From Sporolactobacillus spathodeae (GTDB taxonomy: Bacteria; Bacillota; Bacilli; Bacillales; Sporolactobacillaceae): a DNA stretch of 63,081 nucleotides. The stretch covers positions 1 to 63,081 of the forward strand of contig NZ_JAFBEV010000016.1 in assembly GCF_016908935.1 (NCBI RefSeq), written 5' to 3'. Of this stretch, positions 36,100 through 43,578 are shown one piece after another. The position numbers were made by a program, and so were the translations under genes. Under the pieces are notes generated by a model that saw only the letters and a list, made by a program, of their open reading frames with translations, did not search any database and had not been told where the DNA came from. Numbering within the stretch: position 1 is the first letter of the stretch; each line of letters begins with the position of its first letter.

Positions 36100-36129
36100 A
36101 ATATAATATGAATATATTCATATTATATT
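36100..36129. promoter_or_regulatory. 30-bp perfect palindrome between regulator and peptide genes
   Basis: The half-site AATATAATATGAATA (36100-36114) is followed by its exact reverse complement (36115-36129). It is 17 bp from the regulator start and 59 bp from the peptide start, placed to act on both promoters. A second dyad, ATACATA-N8-TATGTAT (36142-36163), overlaps the probable peptide -10 region TATATT (36161-36166). The -35 region there is poor, as expected for an activated promoter. Confidence 0.6.
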
Positions 36130-36187
36130 ATATCAATGGCGATACATACTACAATTTATGTATATTAAAGTGAAAGGAGGGATTGGA

Positions 36188-36250
36188 ATGTTTTCTCCTG
36201 AAGATATTTGGATTGTAGGCGGAGTAATCGCTCCTGTTTCTTTCGATTAA
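36188..36250 (+). CDS. 20-residue SHP-like signalling peptide precursor
   Basis: The translated product is MFSPEDIWIVGGVIAPVSFD. The binding site AAAGGAGGG lies six bases before the ATG, close to perfect, which is strong evidence that so short a frame is translated. The core DIWIVGG resembles the mature SHP2/SHP3 pheromones of streptococci (DIIIIVGG, DILIIVGG). It differs in having eight more residues after GG rather than ending there, so processing at both ends would be needed. It sits divergently next to the Rgg-like gene. No dedicated exporter or protease is adjacent. Confidence 0.65.
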   Translation: MFSPEDIWIVGGVIAPVSFD

Positions 36251-36424
36251 ATTATTTCAGTTTTTTTATTCATGAAGTGCCAAATCAGAAATAATTAGAT
36301 AAGTTTCAACAGCATCATAGCTATATGATAAGCGATCGTCTGGTATTCCCGGTGAAATAGTAGGATAGCTTTATTTGCTCTGATATAGCCATAGAACAAC
36401 AGAAAAGGAAGTGACTCCACTTAT

Positions 36425-36841
36425 ATGAATAAAATGTGGAATGGGCTAGTGCCTGGCGAAAAGGTGTGTGTCTCTTATTACAGTAAGCTGTTCATGGCCA
36501 CAGTCAAGGCACTTCTTCCAGAGAACAGATGTATTATTTCAAGGTATTCTGACAACTGTGAGATGACTATTGACTGTAACAAATGTCAGAAAGTAGATAA
36601 AGTATCCAAAATGGATCGGGAAGAAAAGTTAAAGCTGATTAAGCAAATAACGCCGTCGATTTCAATGAAGACAATAAACAAAATATGTGATTACAGCATC
36701 TATCGTCGATCAGTCGATATGATCGGTTTTTCAGAATTGCTTAAGGATTATATCGTGCAACAAAAAAGAGAATGCATCGCCTATCTTGTAGATGAATACG
36801 AGATGGAACTCAGGAATACGCGTTCGAGAAGCTACCAGTGA
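36425..36841 (+). CDS. Unknown 138-residue protein downstream of the SHP-like peptide
   Basis: I do not recognise it. The N-terminal 60 residues (GLVPGEKVCVSYYSKLFMAT, then VKALLPENRCII) look like a small beta-barrel. They include a CNKC pair within DCNKCQKVDKV. The rest is helical and charged. There is no signal peptide or membrane segment. AAGGAAG lies about 13 bp before the ATG, further than ideal. It is 174 bp after the peptide gene, in the same direction, with no clear terminator between, and is closed by a strong terminator. It may be co-transcribed with the peptide and be an output of the Rgg-like system. Confidence 0.55.
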   Translation: MNKMWNGLVPGEKVCVSYYSKLFMATVKALLPENRCIISRYSDNCEMTIDCNKCQKVDKVSKMDREEKLKLIKQITPSISMKTINKICDYSIYRRSVDMIGFSELLKDYIVQQKRECIAYLVDEYEMELRNTRSRSYQ

Positions 36842-36866
36842 TTTTGACTGAACAGACTAACATCTT

Positions 36867-36920
36867 AAAGACAAGGTGCACGCGCCTAACCAGAATAGTG
36901 GCGTGCACCTTGTCTTTTTA
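36867..36920 (+). terminator. Strong terminator after the 138-residue gene
   Basis: A 17-bp perfect stem, AAAGACAAGGTGCACGC (36867-36883) with 36901-36917, is followed by T. Confidence 0.9.
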
Positions 36921-37005
36921 TCAAATCATGAAGTGATGCATACGAATACGCTTTTCGCTCATGGGTATAACCGTAAACTCATGTTTATACTTATTAGTCC
37001 ATAGG
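36921..37005 (-). pseudogene. Relic of a paralogue of the 22.1-kb unknown gene
   Basis: The minus strand reads NKYKHEFTVIPMSEKRIRMH before a stop. NKYKHEFTVIP is identical to a segment of the protein at 22086-22550, and the DNA matches over about 40 bp. Only about 28 codons remain. Confidence 0.6.
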
Positions 37006-37045
37006 ACATTAAAAGATGCATTTAATAAGAGACTTCAGATAACTT

Positions 37046-38020
37046 TTACTGGGGTCGCGCCCCGATAATATTATCTATTCGGCTCAATCCTTTTTCTGCT
37101 GTAAAAATCATTTCATCAAATAACTCCTGAACCGTAGGAATCGTGTCGATAAGACCGATTACCTGTCCCACCCAGCCGAAACCTTCTGCTTCATTACCGT
37201 CATAGATATACCTGCAATTAGCTTTTCCGCTAATTATATCTTTCAGGTCTTCATAGGTTGCGCCTTGCTTTTCGCGTTCGATAATATCCAGAGTAAATGC
37301 ACTTTTCAGGACGCGTCCTGGCGCGCCTAATGTTCGCTTAATAATGACAGTATCCGTCTCATTGGAATTAAGGATTGCCTGCTTATAGCTCTTGTTTGCA
37401 TGAATGCACTCTTGCGTCGCAATAAAGCGAGTCCCCATCTCAATTCCCTCTGCGCCTAGAGCGAAGGCCGCCAATAACCCGCGTCCATCGCCAATGCCAC
37501 CACTTGCCAAGACTGGAATCGATACGGAATCAACCACACGCGGCGTCAGAACCATTGTGCCAATATCGTCGCGTCCTATATGCCCGCCGCCTTCCTGTCC
37601 GACCACCATAACCGCGTCCGCACCGAGTTGTTCCGCTTTCTGTGCCTGTCTCGTGCCAGCTACGAGGACAAGCGTTCGAATCTTTTTTCCTTTTATCCGT
37701 TCAAAAACAGGTTGGGGATTACCGCCTGTAATCGAAATTGCAGAAACCTTTTCTTCAATAACGACTTCGAGCAATTCCTGATATTGCCCATCGTGCCTTG
37801 CAATAGCAAAGTTTACGGCAAATGGCTTATCGGTGAGCGTACGAACTTTACGAATTTCTTCGCGAAGTTTTTCAGGTGAACCGAGCGTTGCTGCCGTAAT
37901 TTGTCCGAGTCCCCCTGCATTCGAGACTGCAGCTGCAAGCTCGGCATAAGCAAGATAAGCAAGTCCCCCTTGCACAATTGGATATTTAATTCCAAAGATC
38001 TCTGTTACGCGTGTTTTCAT
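37046..38020 (-). CDS. Nitronate monooxygenase / FabK-like FMN enzyme
   Basis: This is a TIM-barrel FMN flavoprotein of the 2-nitropropane dioxygenase family. The N-terminus MKTRVTEIFGIKYPIVQGGL, the central GADAVMVVGQEGGGHIGR with the conserved histidine, and the phosphate-binding PVLASGGIGDGRGLLAAFALGAEG are clear. At 324 residues it fits both nitronate monooxygenase and enoyl-ACP reductase II (FabK), which share these motifs. No fab genes are adjacent, which favours the nitronate enzyme. The start at 38020 has AAAGGAG about 9 bp upstream; the longer frame only adds MLKGAGDT. Confidence 0.82.
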   Translation of the reverse strand: MKTRVTEIFGIKYPIVQGGLAYLAYAELAAAVSNAGGLGQITAATLGSPEKLREEIRKVRTLTDKPFAVNFAIARHDGQYQELLEVVIEEKVSAISITGGNPQPVFERIKGKKIRTLVLVAGTRQAQKAEQLGADAVMVVGQEGGGHIGRDDIGTMVLTPRVVDSVSIPVLASGGIGDGRGLLAAFALGAEGIEMGTRFIATQECIHANKSYKQAILNSNETDTVIIKRTLGAPGRVLKSAFTLDIIEREKQGATYEDLKDIISGKANCRYIYDGNEAEGFGWVGQVIGLIDTIPTVQELFDEMIFTAEKGLSRIDNIIGARPQ

Positions 38021-38047
38021 CGTATCGCCTGCTCCTTTTAGCAATGT

Positions 38048-38282
38048 TCATGAGAAAAGCTAGGCTTAGTCAAGTCTCTTTTGTAATAATGCACTTCGAT
38101 CGCTCGCTTGCCGCAGGCGATCCGTGAACCTCCTCAGACAGGCTAGAATCTGCGGGGGCTCACTTAGCTCGCTTTTCCCGCAAGGCGCCAGAGCACCTGC
38201 GCTGCATTTTTGCGCATTGGTTCCTTTATTTCAAATTTTTCCGCTGCCTTGCCTTCTTCAAACAAAATTTTATAGCATTTTT
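38048..38282 (+). repeat. R2 repeat, longest copy (F)
   Basis: GAGAAAAGCTAGGCTTAGTC, ATGCACTTCGATCGCTCGCT, CCGCAGGCGATCC, a CTCGCTTTTCCCGCAAGGCG block shared with copies E and H, CTGCATTTTTGCGC and an AT-rich tail TTTTATAGCATTTT. It appears to show the full module, with the other copies being shorter derivatives. Confidence 0.65.
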
Positions 38283-38493
38283 ATGCAAAAAACCATTGAT
38301 TAAGGGTGGCTCTCAGCGCCTTCATCGTAGCTATATATCTGCACCTGCTTATCTTTTAACACGCGGCATAATCATGTGTGCATCAGCGGATCAATTCCAT
38401 TTTTGGGTTCATCCATTGATTAATACCGATCGATTTTGTCGCCTTCCATATGATGAAAATAAAGCGTGTAACGGATCAAGATAGTCGATCGCA

Positions 38494-38725
38494 TTGACCA
38501 GACTGTAAACACTAATAATAAAGAAATTTCATGTCAGACTCTATAACAAAAAACCAGCAGTTTTTATACAAAGTGGTACCCTTAATTATGGAGAATGTTC
38601 GAAAAGGAGGACAGAGGATAGGTTTTACAGGCTAATAATGCAACATCCTGTTGCAACACCTGTACTAGCCCATCCTGGACATTGCAAGAAGGTCCTTTGT
38701 ATCTTTTCCCCGGACTTTTCGAACA
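38494..38725 (+). ncRNA. Cyanase leader: promoter and candidate structured RNA
   Basis: TTGACC (38494-38499) with TAATAA (38516-38521) can start a leader of about 230 nt. Within it, TGTTCGAAAAG (38596-38606) pairs perfectly with 38715-38725 and closes nested helices: AGGAT/ATCCT (38615-38619/38672-38676), GGCTA/TAGCC (38630-38634/38666-38670) and GCAACA-tcc-TGTTGC (38640-38654). ACAGG/CCTGT (38627/38659) competes with GGCTA/TAGCC. CCTC at 38726 can pair with the GAGG of the cynS binding site. I match it to no riboswitch class I know. Confidence 0.5.
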
Positions 38726-38761
38726 CCTCTTATAAAGCATGATCTGGGAGGCATTGCGAAT

Positions 38762-39205
38762 ATGGCTTATTCTTCAGCAACAGAGTTAATACTTGAAGCA
38801 AAAGAAAAGAAAAATCTTACTTTTTCCCAAATCGCAGAGGCGGCAGGCTGTTCAGAGGTATTCTGCACAGCCGCTATTTATGGACAGCAGACGCTAAGTC
38901 CCGATCAGGCAAAAGCGGTCACTGAATTACTCCAATTACCAGAGGAAGTTGAACGTGAGCTGAAATCAATCCCATTCCGTGGTGCAAATTTTTCCTTGCC
39001 ACCGACAGACCCAACTATTTACCGCCTTTACGAACTCGTCCTTGTATACGGCGATACGATTAAAGCACTGATCCATGAAAAATTTGGCGATGGAATCATG
39101 AGTGCTATTGATTTTAAAATGGATTTGGGTAAAAAGGAGGATCCTCACGGCGATCGTGTAATCATTACGCTAAACGGTAAATTTCTCAAATATAAAACGT
39201 TTTAA
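38762..39205 (+). CDS. cynS: Cyanate hydratase (cyanase)
   Basis: This cytoplasmic decameric enzyme converts cyanate and bicarbonate to ammonia and CO2 via carbamate. The 147-residue length is standard. The N-terminal HTH-like domain (LTFSQIAEAAGCSEVFCTAA) and C-terminal catalytic domain are complete. The active-site Arg and Glu lie in YRLYELVLVYGDTIKALIHE and the Ser in MSAIDF. GGGAGG lies about 10 bp before the ATG. There is no CynR, CynT carbonic anhydrase or transporter gene next to it. The long folded leader may replace a protein regulator. Confidence 0.95.
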   Translation: MAYSSATELILEAKEKKNLTFSQIAEAAGCSEVFCTAAIYGQQTLSPDQAKAVTELLQLPEEVERELKSIPFRGANFSLPPTDPTIYRLYELVLVYGDTIKALIHEKFGDGIMSAIDFKMDLGKKEDPHGDRVIITLNGKFLKYKTF

Positions 39206-39234
39206 TGCGCTCTTTTTGTGCTCGAATTTTTAAG

Positions 39235-39263
39235 GTATATCTCTCCCTCCTGGTCGCATAATA
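39235..39263 (+). promoter_or_regulatory. Forespore-type (sigma F/G) promoter of tlp
   Basis: GTATA (39235-39239), 17 bp and CATAATA (39257-39263) match the -35 and -10 patterns of sigma-F/sigma-G promoters, as expected for a spore protein gene. Confidence 0.6.
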
Positions 39264-39291
39264 AGAAGCGAATAACGAGGAGGGATACACA

Positions 39292-39519
39292 ATGGCAAAA
39301 CCTGATGACCGTTCAGACAACATGGAAAAAATTGCGAAAAACATTGGTCATACTCTGCAAAACATGGATGAAGCCAATGATTTTATCAAAGCACATGGTA
39401 ATGAAATGAGCGAAGAAGAAAAGCAGCAGATTAAAGAAAAAAATCAGCGACGTGAGCAAAGTATCGAAGGTTTGCGTGATGAAATCAAAGACGAAGCTGC
39501 CTTCAGCAAAACAAGATAA
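39292..39519 (+). CDS. tlp: Small acid-soluble spore protein Tlp
   Basis: This 75-residue hydrophilic protein is made in the forespore and packed in the spore core. The family signature KPDDRSDNMEKIAKNI opens it, and KEKNQRREQSIEGLRDEIKD closes it. AGGAGGG precedes the ATG, and a sigma-F/G-like promoter lies in front. It shows that the organism forms spores. Confidence 0.93.
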   Translation: MAKPDDRSDNMEKIAKNIGHTLQNMDEANDFIKAHGNEMSEEEKQQIKEKNQRREQSIEGLRDEIKDEAAFSKTR

Positions 39520-39521
39520 TG

Positions 39522-39560
39522 AAAAGGTGTCAACTGGCTTTGCCGATTGACACCTTTTTT
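39522..39560 (+). terminator. Terminator after tlp
   Basis: AAAAGGTGTCAA (39522-39533) pairs with TTGACACCTTTT (39547-39558), with further T. The following 39561-39931 has no gene. A short block at 39711-39760 resembles the R4 repeats at 40.7 and 42.1 kb. Confidence 0.88.
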
Positions 39561-39931
39561 CTTGCCCTTACATACTGTATGGTTTCATATTCTCTCCTAA
39601 AAAATACGATGCGTCATTTAAGTTTATATTTTAAGTTTAAACATAAGATCATCACCAATCACCAGACGTAAAAAAAATACCCCCACAAGATCATCGAGTC
39701 TGGGAGGGATTTGGGAGAAAGCCATTTAATTTTTAGCAACTTTTATCTCCAAATCAAACGGATCTAGTGAACAGCACGTTGATTTAGCGGAACTTTGAAT
39801 GAGTCAAAAGATTTTCACAGAGTTAAAAAGAGTTTGGACGGTGATATTGGTTACATCACGGAATGGCTCACTTCACTAAATAAAACGCGTTGAATTTTAT
39901 GCAACACTCGATGTCTTCTAACATTAGAGAG

Positions 39932-40474
39932 TTAATATAGCGTTGGATAAGGCGGTCTCGGTGGATGTTTTGGACGTGGATGACATGAATGTGAAAAGCC
40001 AGGTCCGCCTAAACCGAGACCAGGAAAAAAGCCAAAGCCTGATCCAGGTCCGCCTAAACCTAGGCCGGGGGCAAAACCAAAACCCGATCCAGGTCCGCCT
40101 AGACCTAGGCCGGGGGCAAAACCAAAACCCGATCCAGGTCCGCCTAAGCCGAGACCTGGAGAAAAGCCAAAGCCTGAGCCTGGCCCGCCTAAGCCGAGAC
40201 CTGGAGAAAAGCCAAAGCCTGATCCTGGCCCGCCTAAGCCGAGACCTGGAGAAAAGCCAAAGCCTGAGCCGTGTCCACCTAAACCTAGTCCTGGAGCGAA
40301 GCCAAAGCCTGAGCCGGGTCCACCTAAACCTAGTCCTGGAGAATAGCCAAAGCCTGAGCCGGGTCCACCTAAACCTAAACCTGGAGAAAAGCCAAGGCCT
40401 GATCCGGGTCCACCTAAACCTAAACCTGGAGAAAAGCCAAAGCCTGATCCAGGTAATCCAATTCCAGGAAACAT
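39932..40474 (-). CDS. Gly/Phe/Leu-rich protein with ten 15-residue repeats
   Basis: The product is MFPGIGLP, then ten near-identical copies of [15 protein letters not shown] (45 bp each), then a 22-residue tail rich in His, Pro and Tyr. The opposite strand is also open, as a Pro/Lys-rich frame. The minus strand has GAAGGAGGG six bases before an ATG, so it is the coding one. It has no signal peptide and no homologue I can name. Low-complexity Gly-rich proteins of this kind in spore formers are often coat or exosporium components, and tlp is the neighbour, but that is inference. Confidence 0.6.
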   Translation of the reverse strand: MFPGIGLPGSGFGFSPGLGLGGPGSGLGFSPGLGLGGPGSGFGYSPGLGLGGPGSGFGFAPGLGLGGHGSGFGFSPGLGLGGPGSGFGFSPGLGLGGPGSGFGFSPGLGLGGPGSGFGFAPGLGLGGPGSGFGFAPGLGLGGPGSGFGFFPGLGLGGPGFSHSCHPRPKHPPRPPYPTLY

Positions 40475-40662
40475 TTTTCTCCCTCCTTCGTTACTTTTAA
40501 TTAACTACCCTAATCATATGTATTCTGGGTTAAAGTTCTTGTGTAGTCGTCCATTCCATCAAAACAGGACTTTAAAACTGAAATTTATAAAATAAAGTGG
40601 GTCATACAACAATGTATGATAAAAAGTGTTTGATCATATAAAATTGGTGCTTATCAATAGAG

Positions 40663-40700
40663 AAAATCCCCGCCAGATTATCATTTCTAGCAGGGATTTT
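40663..40700 (-). terminator. Terminator after the ImmA/IrrE gene
   Basis: AAAATCCCCGC (40663-40673) pairs with GCAGGGATTTT (40690-40700) with one mismatch. Leftward it ends in TTTT. Confidence 0.6.
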
Positions 40701-40796
40701 AGCATAAAACCATTTAATTTTAAGCATTTTTTATCCATTTTACATCACAACAAATGTTATTAGATAGGCATTCTCTCTTCAAATTGTATTTTCCTT
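40701..40796. repeat. R4 repeat, left copy
   Basis: This copy aligns with 42137-42237 on the other side of the ImmA/IrrE gene, for example CATTTAATTTTAAGCA against CATTCAATTTTTGGCA and CATTCTCTCTTCAAATT against CATTCTCTCTCCAATTA. The two are in direct orientation. Confidence 0.5.
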
Positions 40797-41978
40797 TTAT
40801 TCCCGTTCATTTATCCTGATGGGAATGACTTGTGCAGAATCAAAGTATTCTTTCTTCTGTTGCATATAGTGGTCAAAGAAATCTTTGTCTAAGCCAAACA
40901 GATTCGTAAGAAACAAGGGATGGATATGAAATTTAGATTCTAAGTCAGAAATAGAACAAATTTGCTTATCGAAAATTAGCTGCAGTAAGGACTTTACCCG
41001 GCCCGGACGAATGGGTGGCATTTGATCGTCTAGTGGTTCAAGTATTTGATAGCCCTTTTTGTGCAATTGCCCAAAGAAATAGCGATTCTCCTGATAAGTC
41101 ATTAAGCCTAATTGATAAGCACGGTACGCCAATGCGACAAGCGAAACCATATACTTGCGTTTCATCTCAATGTAATAGTCAGGATTAGAATGTCTTGGCA
41201 ATTCAGCGAAATCTCGCTTAAAGTCCTCCTCAGGCAGTAGAAAGACAGAGGCAAATTGATTAGCTTGCTGCTCAATTTGCTTGTGCTCTTGTTTGGTCAG
41301 CGTTTCCATATCAATGGCAGTGTGAAGCAGAATGTGACCAAGCTCATGTGCCAGATCAAAGTTTCTGCGAACTGCTGATTTTTTGATATTCCCTAAGATG
41401 ATGAATGGGCGACCATCGTCTGTGATTGTACTATAGGCATCAATTTCTGGGCCAAGATTCTTTTCAGCGATGTAGATACCACTCATTTCAAGCGTATACA
41501 TCAAATCTTTATTATTTTGGAGCTTGAGAAATTTTCTTGCCAGATTGGCCGTCTGAGTAATACTTTGATCCATCGACTGATCCGGATCGGATCGCAACAT
41601 TTCCGTAGCCTTGTTTCGGAGTACAGCGATCGCAGAATCAGGCGTAATTAAAAATTTTTCGAAAAAGCTGATGTAGTAATCAATATAGCTTATATAGGTT
41701 AACTCAAGCTTTGTTTTTTTCCGTGATTCACGATCCTTCGACCGATAAGCAACTCTTTCTTCAGATGCAGTTTGATTCAGGAATGTCTTTGAGAATAAGA
41801 ACTTTGTGTCTACAGAGAAGAGTTCTCGCACTTTGTTCAAGACTTCGATCCTCGGAATCGTTGACTCATTTTCATACTGCCAAACTGCTTGTTCTGAAAC
41901 GTTGAGCTGAGCTGCAAGTTCTTTTCGGGAGAGACCATTTAGTTCGCGTAATTCTGTTAGTTTCTCACAGGAAAACAT
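40797..41978 (-). CDS. XRE HTH protein with ImmA/IrrE metallopeptidase domain
   Basis: The N-terminus is an XRE HTH (residues 1-60: LRELNGLSRKELAAQLNVSE, then WQYENESTIP). The middle has the zinc-protease signature HELGHILLH (about residue 229) with the downstream glutamate in EQQANQFASVFLLPEEDF. At 393 residues it is a single-protein XRE-COG2856 regulator. Members cleave repressors in mobile elements or act as toxin-antitoxin parts. AGAGGTG precedes the ATG. It is flanked by direct R4 repeats and lies beside a restriction-modification locus, so it belongs to the accessory island. Confidence 0.85.
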   Translation of the reverse strand: MFSCEKLTELRELNGLSRKELAAQLNVSEQAVWQYENESTIPRIEVLNKVRELFSVDTKFLFSKTFLNQTASEERVAYRSKDRESRKKTKLELTYISYIDYYISFFEKFLITPDSAIAVLRNKATEMLRSDPDQSMDQSITQTANLARKFLKLQNNKDLMYTLEMSGIYIAEKNLGPEIDAYSTITDDGRPFIILGNIKKSAVRRNFDLAHELGHILLHTAIDMETLTKQEHKQIEQQANQFASVFLLPEEDFKRDFAELPRHSNPDYYIEMKRKYMVSLVALAYRAYQLGLMTYQENRYFFGQLHKKGYQILEPLDDQMPPIRPGRVKSLLQLIFDKQICSISDLESKFHIHPLFLTNLFGLDKDFFDHYMQQKKEYFDSAQVIPIRINERE

Positions 41979-42136
41979 CGCTCATCACCTCTTCTATTAT
42001 TGCGCACCGTGGTTGTCTTCTTTCTCTTTTTTTGCCACTTCATAACCGAAGGACTGCTCTTCACTAACACGCGGTTTAAACCTGAACTTTCTTTCTTCAC
42101 ATATATTTAGCTGTTTTAGTGAAGCAGGAATTTGCA

Positions 42137-42237
42137 GAAAAGCATTCAATTTTTGGCAACTTTTATTCATTTTAAATCATAATTAACGTTGTAAAGAGAC
42201 ATTCTCTCTCCAATTAGAGTTTGCTTTTTCACTCCCA
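42137..42237. repeat. R4 repeat, right copy
   Basis: Direct repeat of 40701-40796. A 69-codon minus-strand frame runs through it (42167-42376) but has no convincing binding site and no family likeness. Confidence 0.5.
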
Positions 42238-42457
42238 ATCTGTTCCGTTTAATAAACGTATAAAGCACTCTCCGGTCAAAACTACCTACCTCAAGGCCAC
42301 CAACGACTTCCAAAACCTGAGCATCACCATCAACAAGCATACCGAACACATCAGCGTTTGAAAAAGAACATTCCACCTATTGAGAAACAAAATACTAAAG
42401 TTTTTGGCGATTACGTTTTGGACAATTAATATATCTCTCATAAGGTAAATTTTTACA

Positions 42458-42643
42458 TCATCCATTAATTTGAGGAAATTTTGACTCTATATTTTTTTTG
42501 ACATCCGAAATACTATCGGTATACTCTTGTATCTTCAGAATCAGCTGTTCAGCAATCTCCTTTTTAACTGGATTCCTAATCACGTCTAGAACACTTTTAT
42601 CAAATGTTTCATATGTATCCGGGCTCAGTTTTTTATCATAATA
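42458..42643 (-). pseudogene. Orphan 3' end of an unknown gene
   Basis: The minus strand reads a gene-like 61-residue tail: KKLSPDTYETFDKSVLDVIR, then NPVKKEIAEQLILKIQEYTD and SKFPQING before a stop. There is no start codon or binding site, and an in-frame stop lies immediately upstream. It appears to be the stub of a gene lost when the restriction gene arrived. Family not recognised. Confidence 0.45.
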
Positions 42644-42785
42644 TCAAGAACCAAAAATATAGTTTGAATAAACCAAAGCATATATATAGAAATCGTAAGA
42701 AGATGGAAAATATTTGAGAGCTGTACTTAAGGCAAATAAAAAGGTATATTAAAAATATAGCGACAAGAAAAACGGGGCGAATGCA

Positions 42786-43511
42786 GTGCCAAAAGAAATT
42801 GGAACGAGCAATGAAGATATTATCAAAAAGGCGAAAATATTTTTCAAAGAAACAATTGCAAAAAACCATGTTAAAAACACGACAAAACTAAAAAATATTA
42901 ATAATTTCAATATAAATCCCTTTTTAAATAAGTATTTAGCTAACTACTTAACTGGAAATGATGATCCAGAAAGTATTGCAAAAGCACTTATTTATCCAAG
43001 AGTTTTAGGAACATCAATAACAACATCATTTGGTTCTAATCTTCAAAAATTTATTAATACAACACTAGAAGGATATGGTTCAACCACTAGTGGAATGGAC
43101 ATTGAATTTATTGATAAAATAGACGGTAGAAGAAAATATTGTCAGATCAAAGCTGGTCCGCAAACAATAAACTATGATGATGTGACAACTATTCAAAACC
43201 ACTTTAAGAGCGCAATAAATTTAGGAAGAACTAATGGGATTCCAATAGCTAATATGGATTGTGTTGTAGGCGTTTTTTACGGAGAAAATAGTGATTTAAG
43301 TGCATTCTACAAGACCATTGCAGAAGATTACACAGTTTTAGTTGGCAAAGATTTTTGGCATCACCTAACAGGAGATGAAAATTTTTATAAAGAATTAACT
43401 GATGGAATAGGTGAAATTGCCAATGAATTTGATAGTACTGATTTGTTGGATAAAACAATAAAAGATCTTGCAGAAGAACTAAAATCAATTAATGGGATAA
43501 AAAGATCTTAA
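42786..43511 (+). CDS. Type II restriction endonuclease (PmeII-like)
   Basis: This 241-residue protein should cut DNA at the site protected by the adjacent methyltransferase. The PD-(D/E)xK-type core is visible as TTSGMDIEFIDKIDGR followed by KYCQIKAGPQTINYDD. The same layout is found in the PmeII family, which is my best match. The start is GTG 42786 with a weak CGGGGCG binding site. It is strongly AT-rich. It is convergent with the methyltransferase gene across a 67-bp gap that holds a shared terminator. The recognition sequence cannot be read. Confidence 0.75.
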   Translation: MPKEIGTSNEDIIKKAKIFFKETIAKNHVKNTTKLKNINNFNINPFLNKYLANYLTGNDDPESIAKALIYPRVLGTSITTSFGSNLQKFINTTLEGYGSTTSGMDIEFIDKIDGRRKYCQIKAGPQTINYDDVTTIQNHFKSAINLGRTNGIPIANMDCVVGVFYGENSDLSAFYKTIAEDYTVLVGKDFWHHLTGDENFYKELTDGIGEIANEFDSTDLLDKTIKDLAEELKSINGIKRS

Positions 43512-43518
43512 AAAAATA

Positions 43519-43577
43519 GTATCAAGTAGAAAATCCCTTAATGGTAAAGGCATATATCTAATTGATACTTATTTTTT
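43519..43577. terminator. Shared terminator between restriction and methyltransferase genes
   Basis: AGTATCAA (43519-43526) pairs with TTGATACT (43563-43570). It is followed by T-rich sequence on the right and preceded by an A-run on the left, so it can work both ways. Confidence 0.6.
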
Positions 43578-43578
43578 A

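Noticed and set aside
38596-38725. MITE with 11-bp terminal inverted repeats upstream of cynS
   Set aside because: No target-site duplication is visible and no second copy occurs in the window. The nested helices and position favour a leader RNA, though a genome search could reverse this.
39943-40500. Plus-strand Pro/Lys-rich frame opposite the Gly/Phe repeat protein
   Set aside because: No ribosome binding site, while the minus strand has GAAGGAGGG at ideal distance. The plus frame is a mirror of the 45-bp repeats.
42167-42376. 69-codon minus-strand gene
   Set aside because: No properly spaced binding site, no family likeness, and it runs into the R4 repeat.
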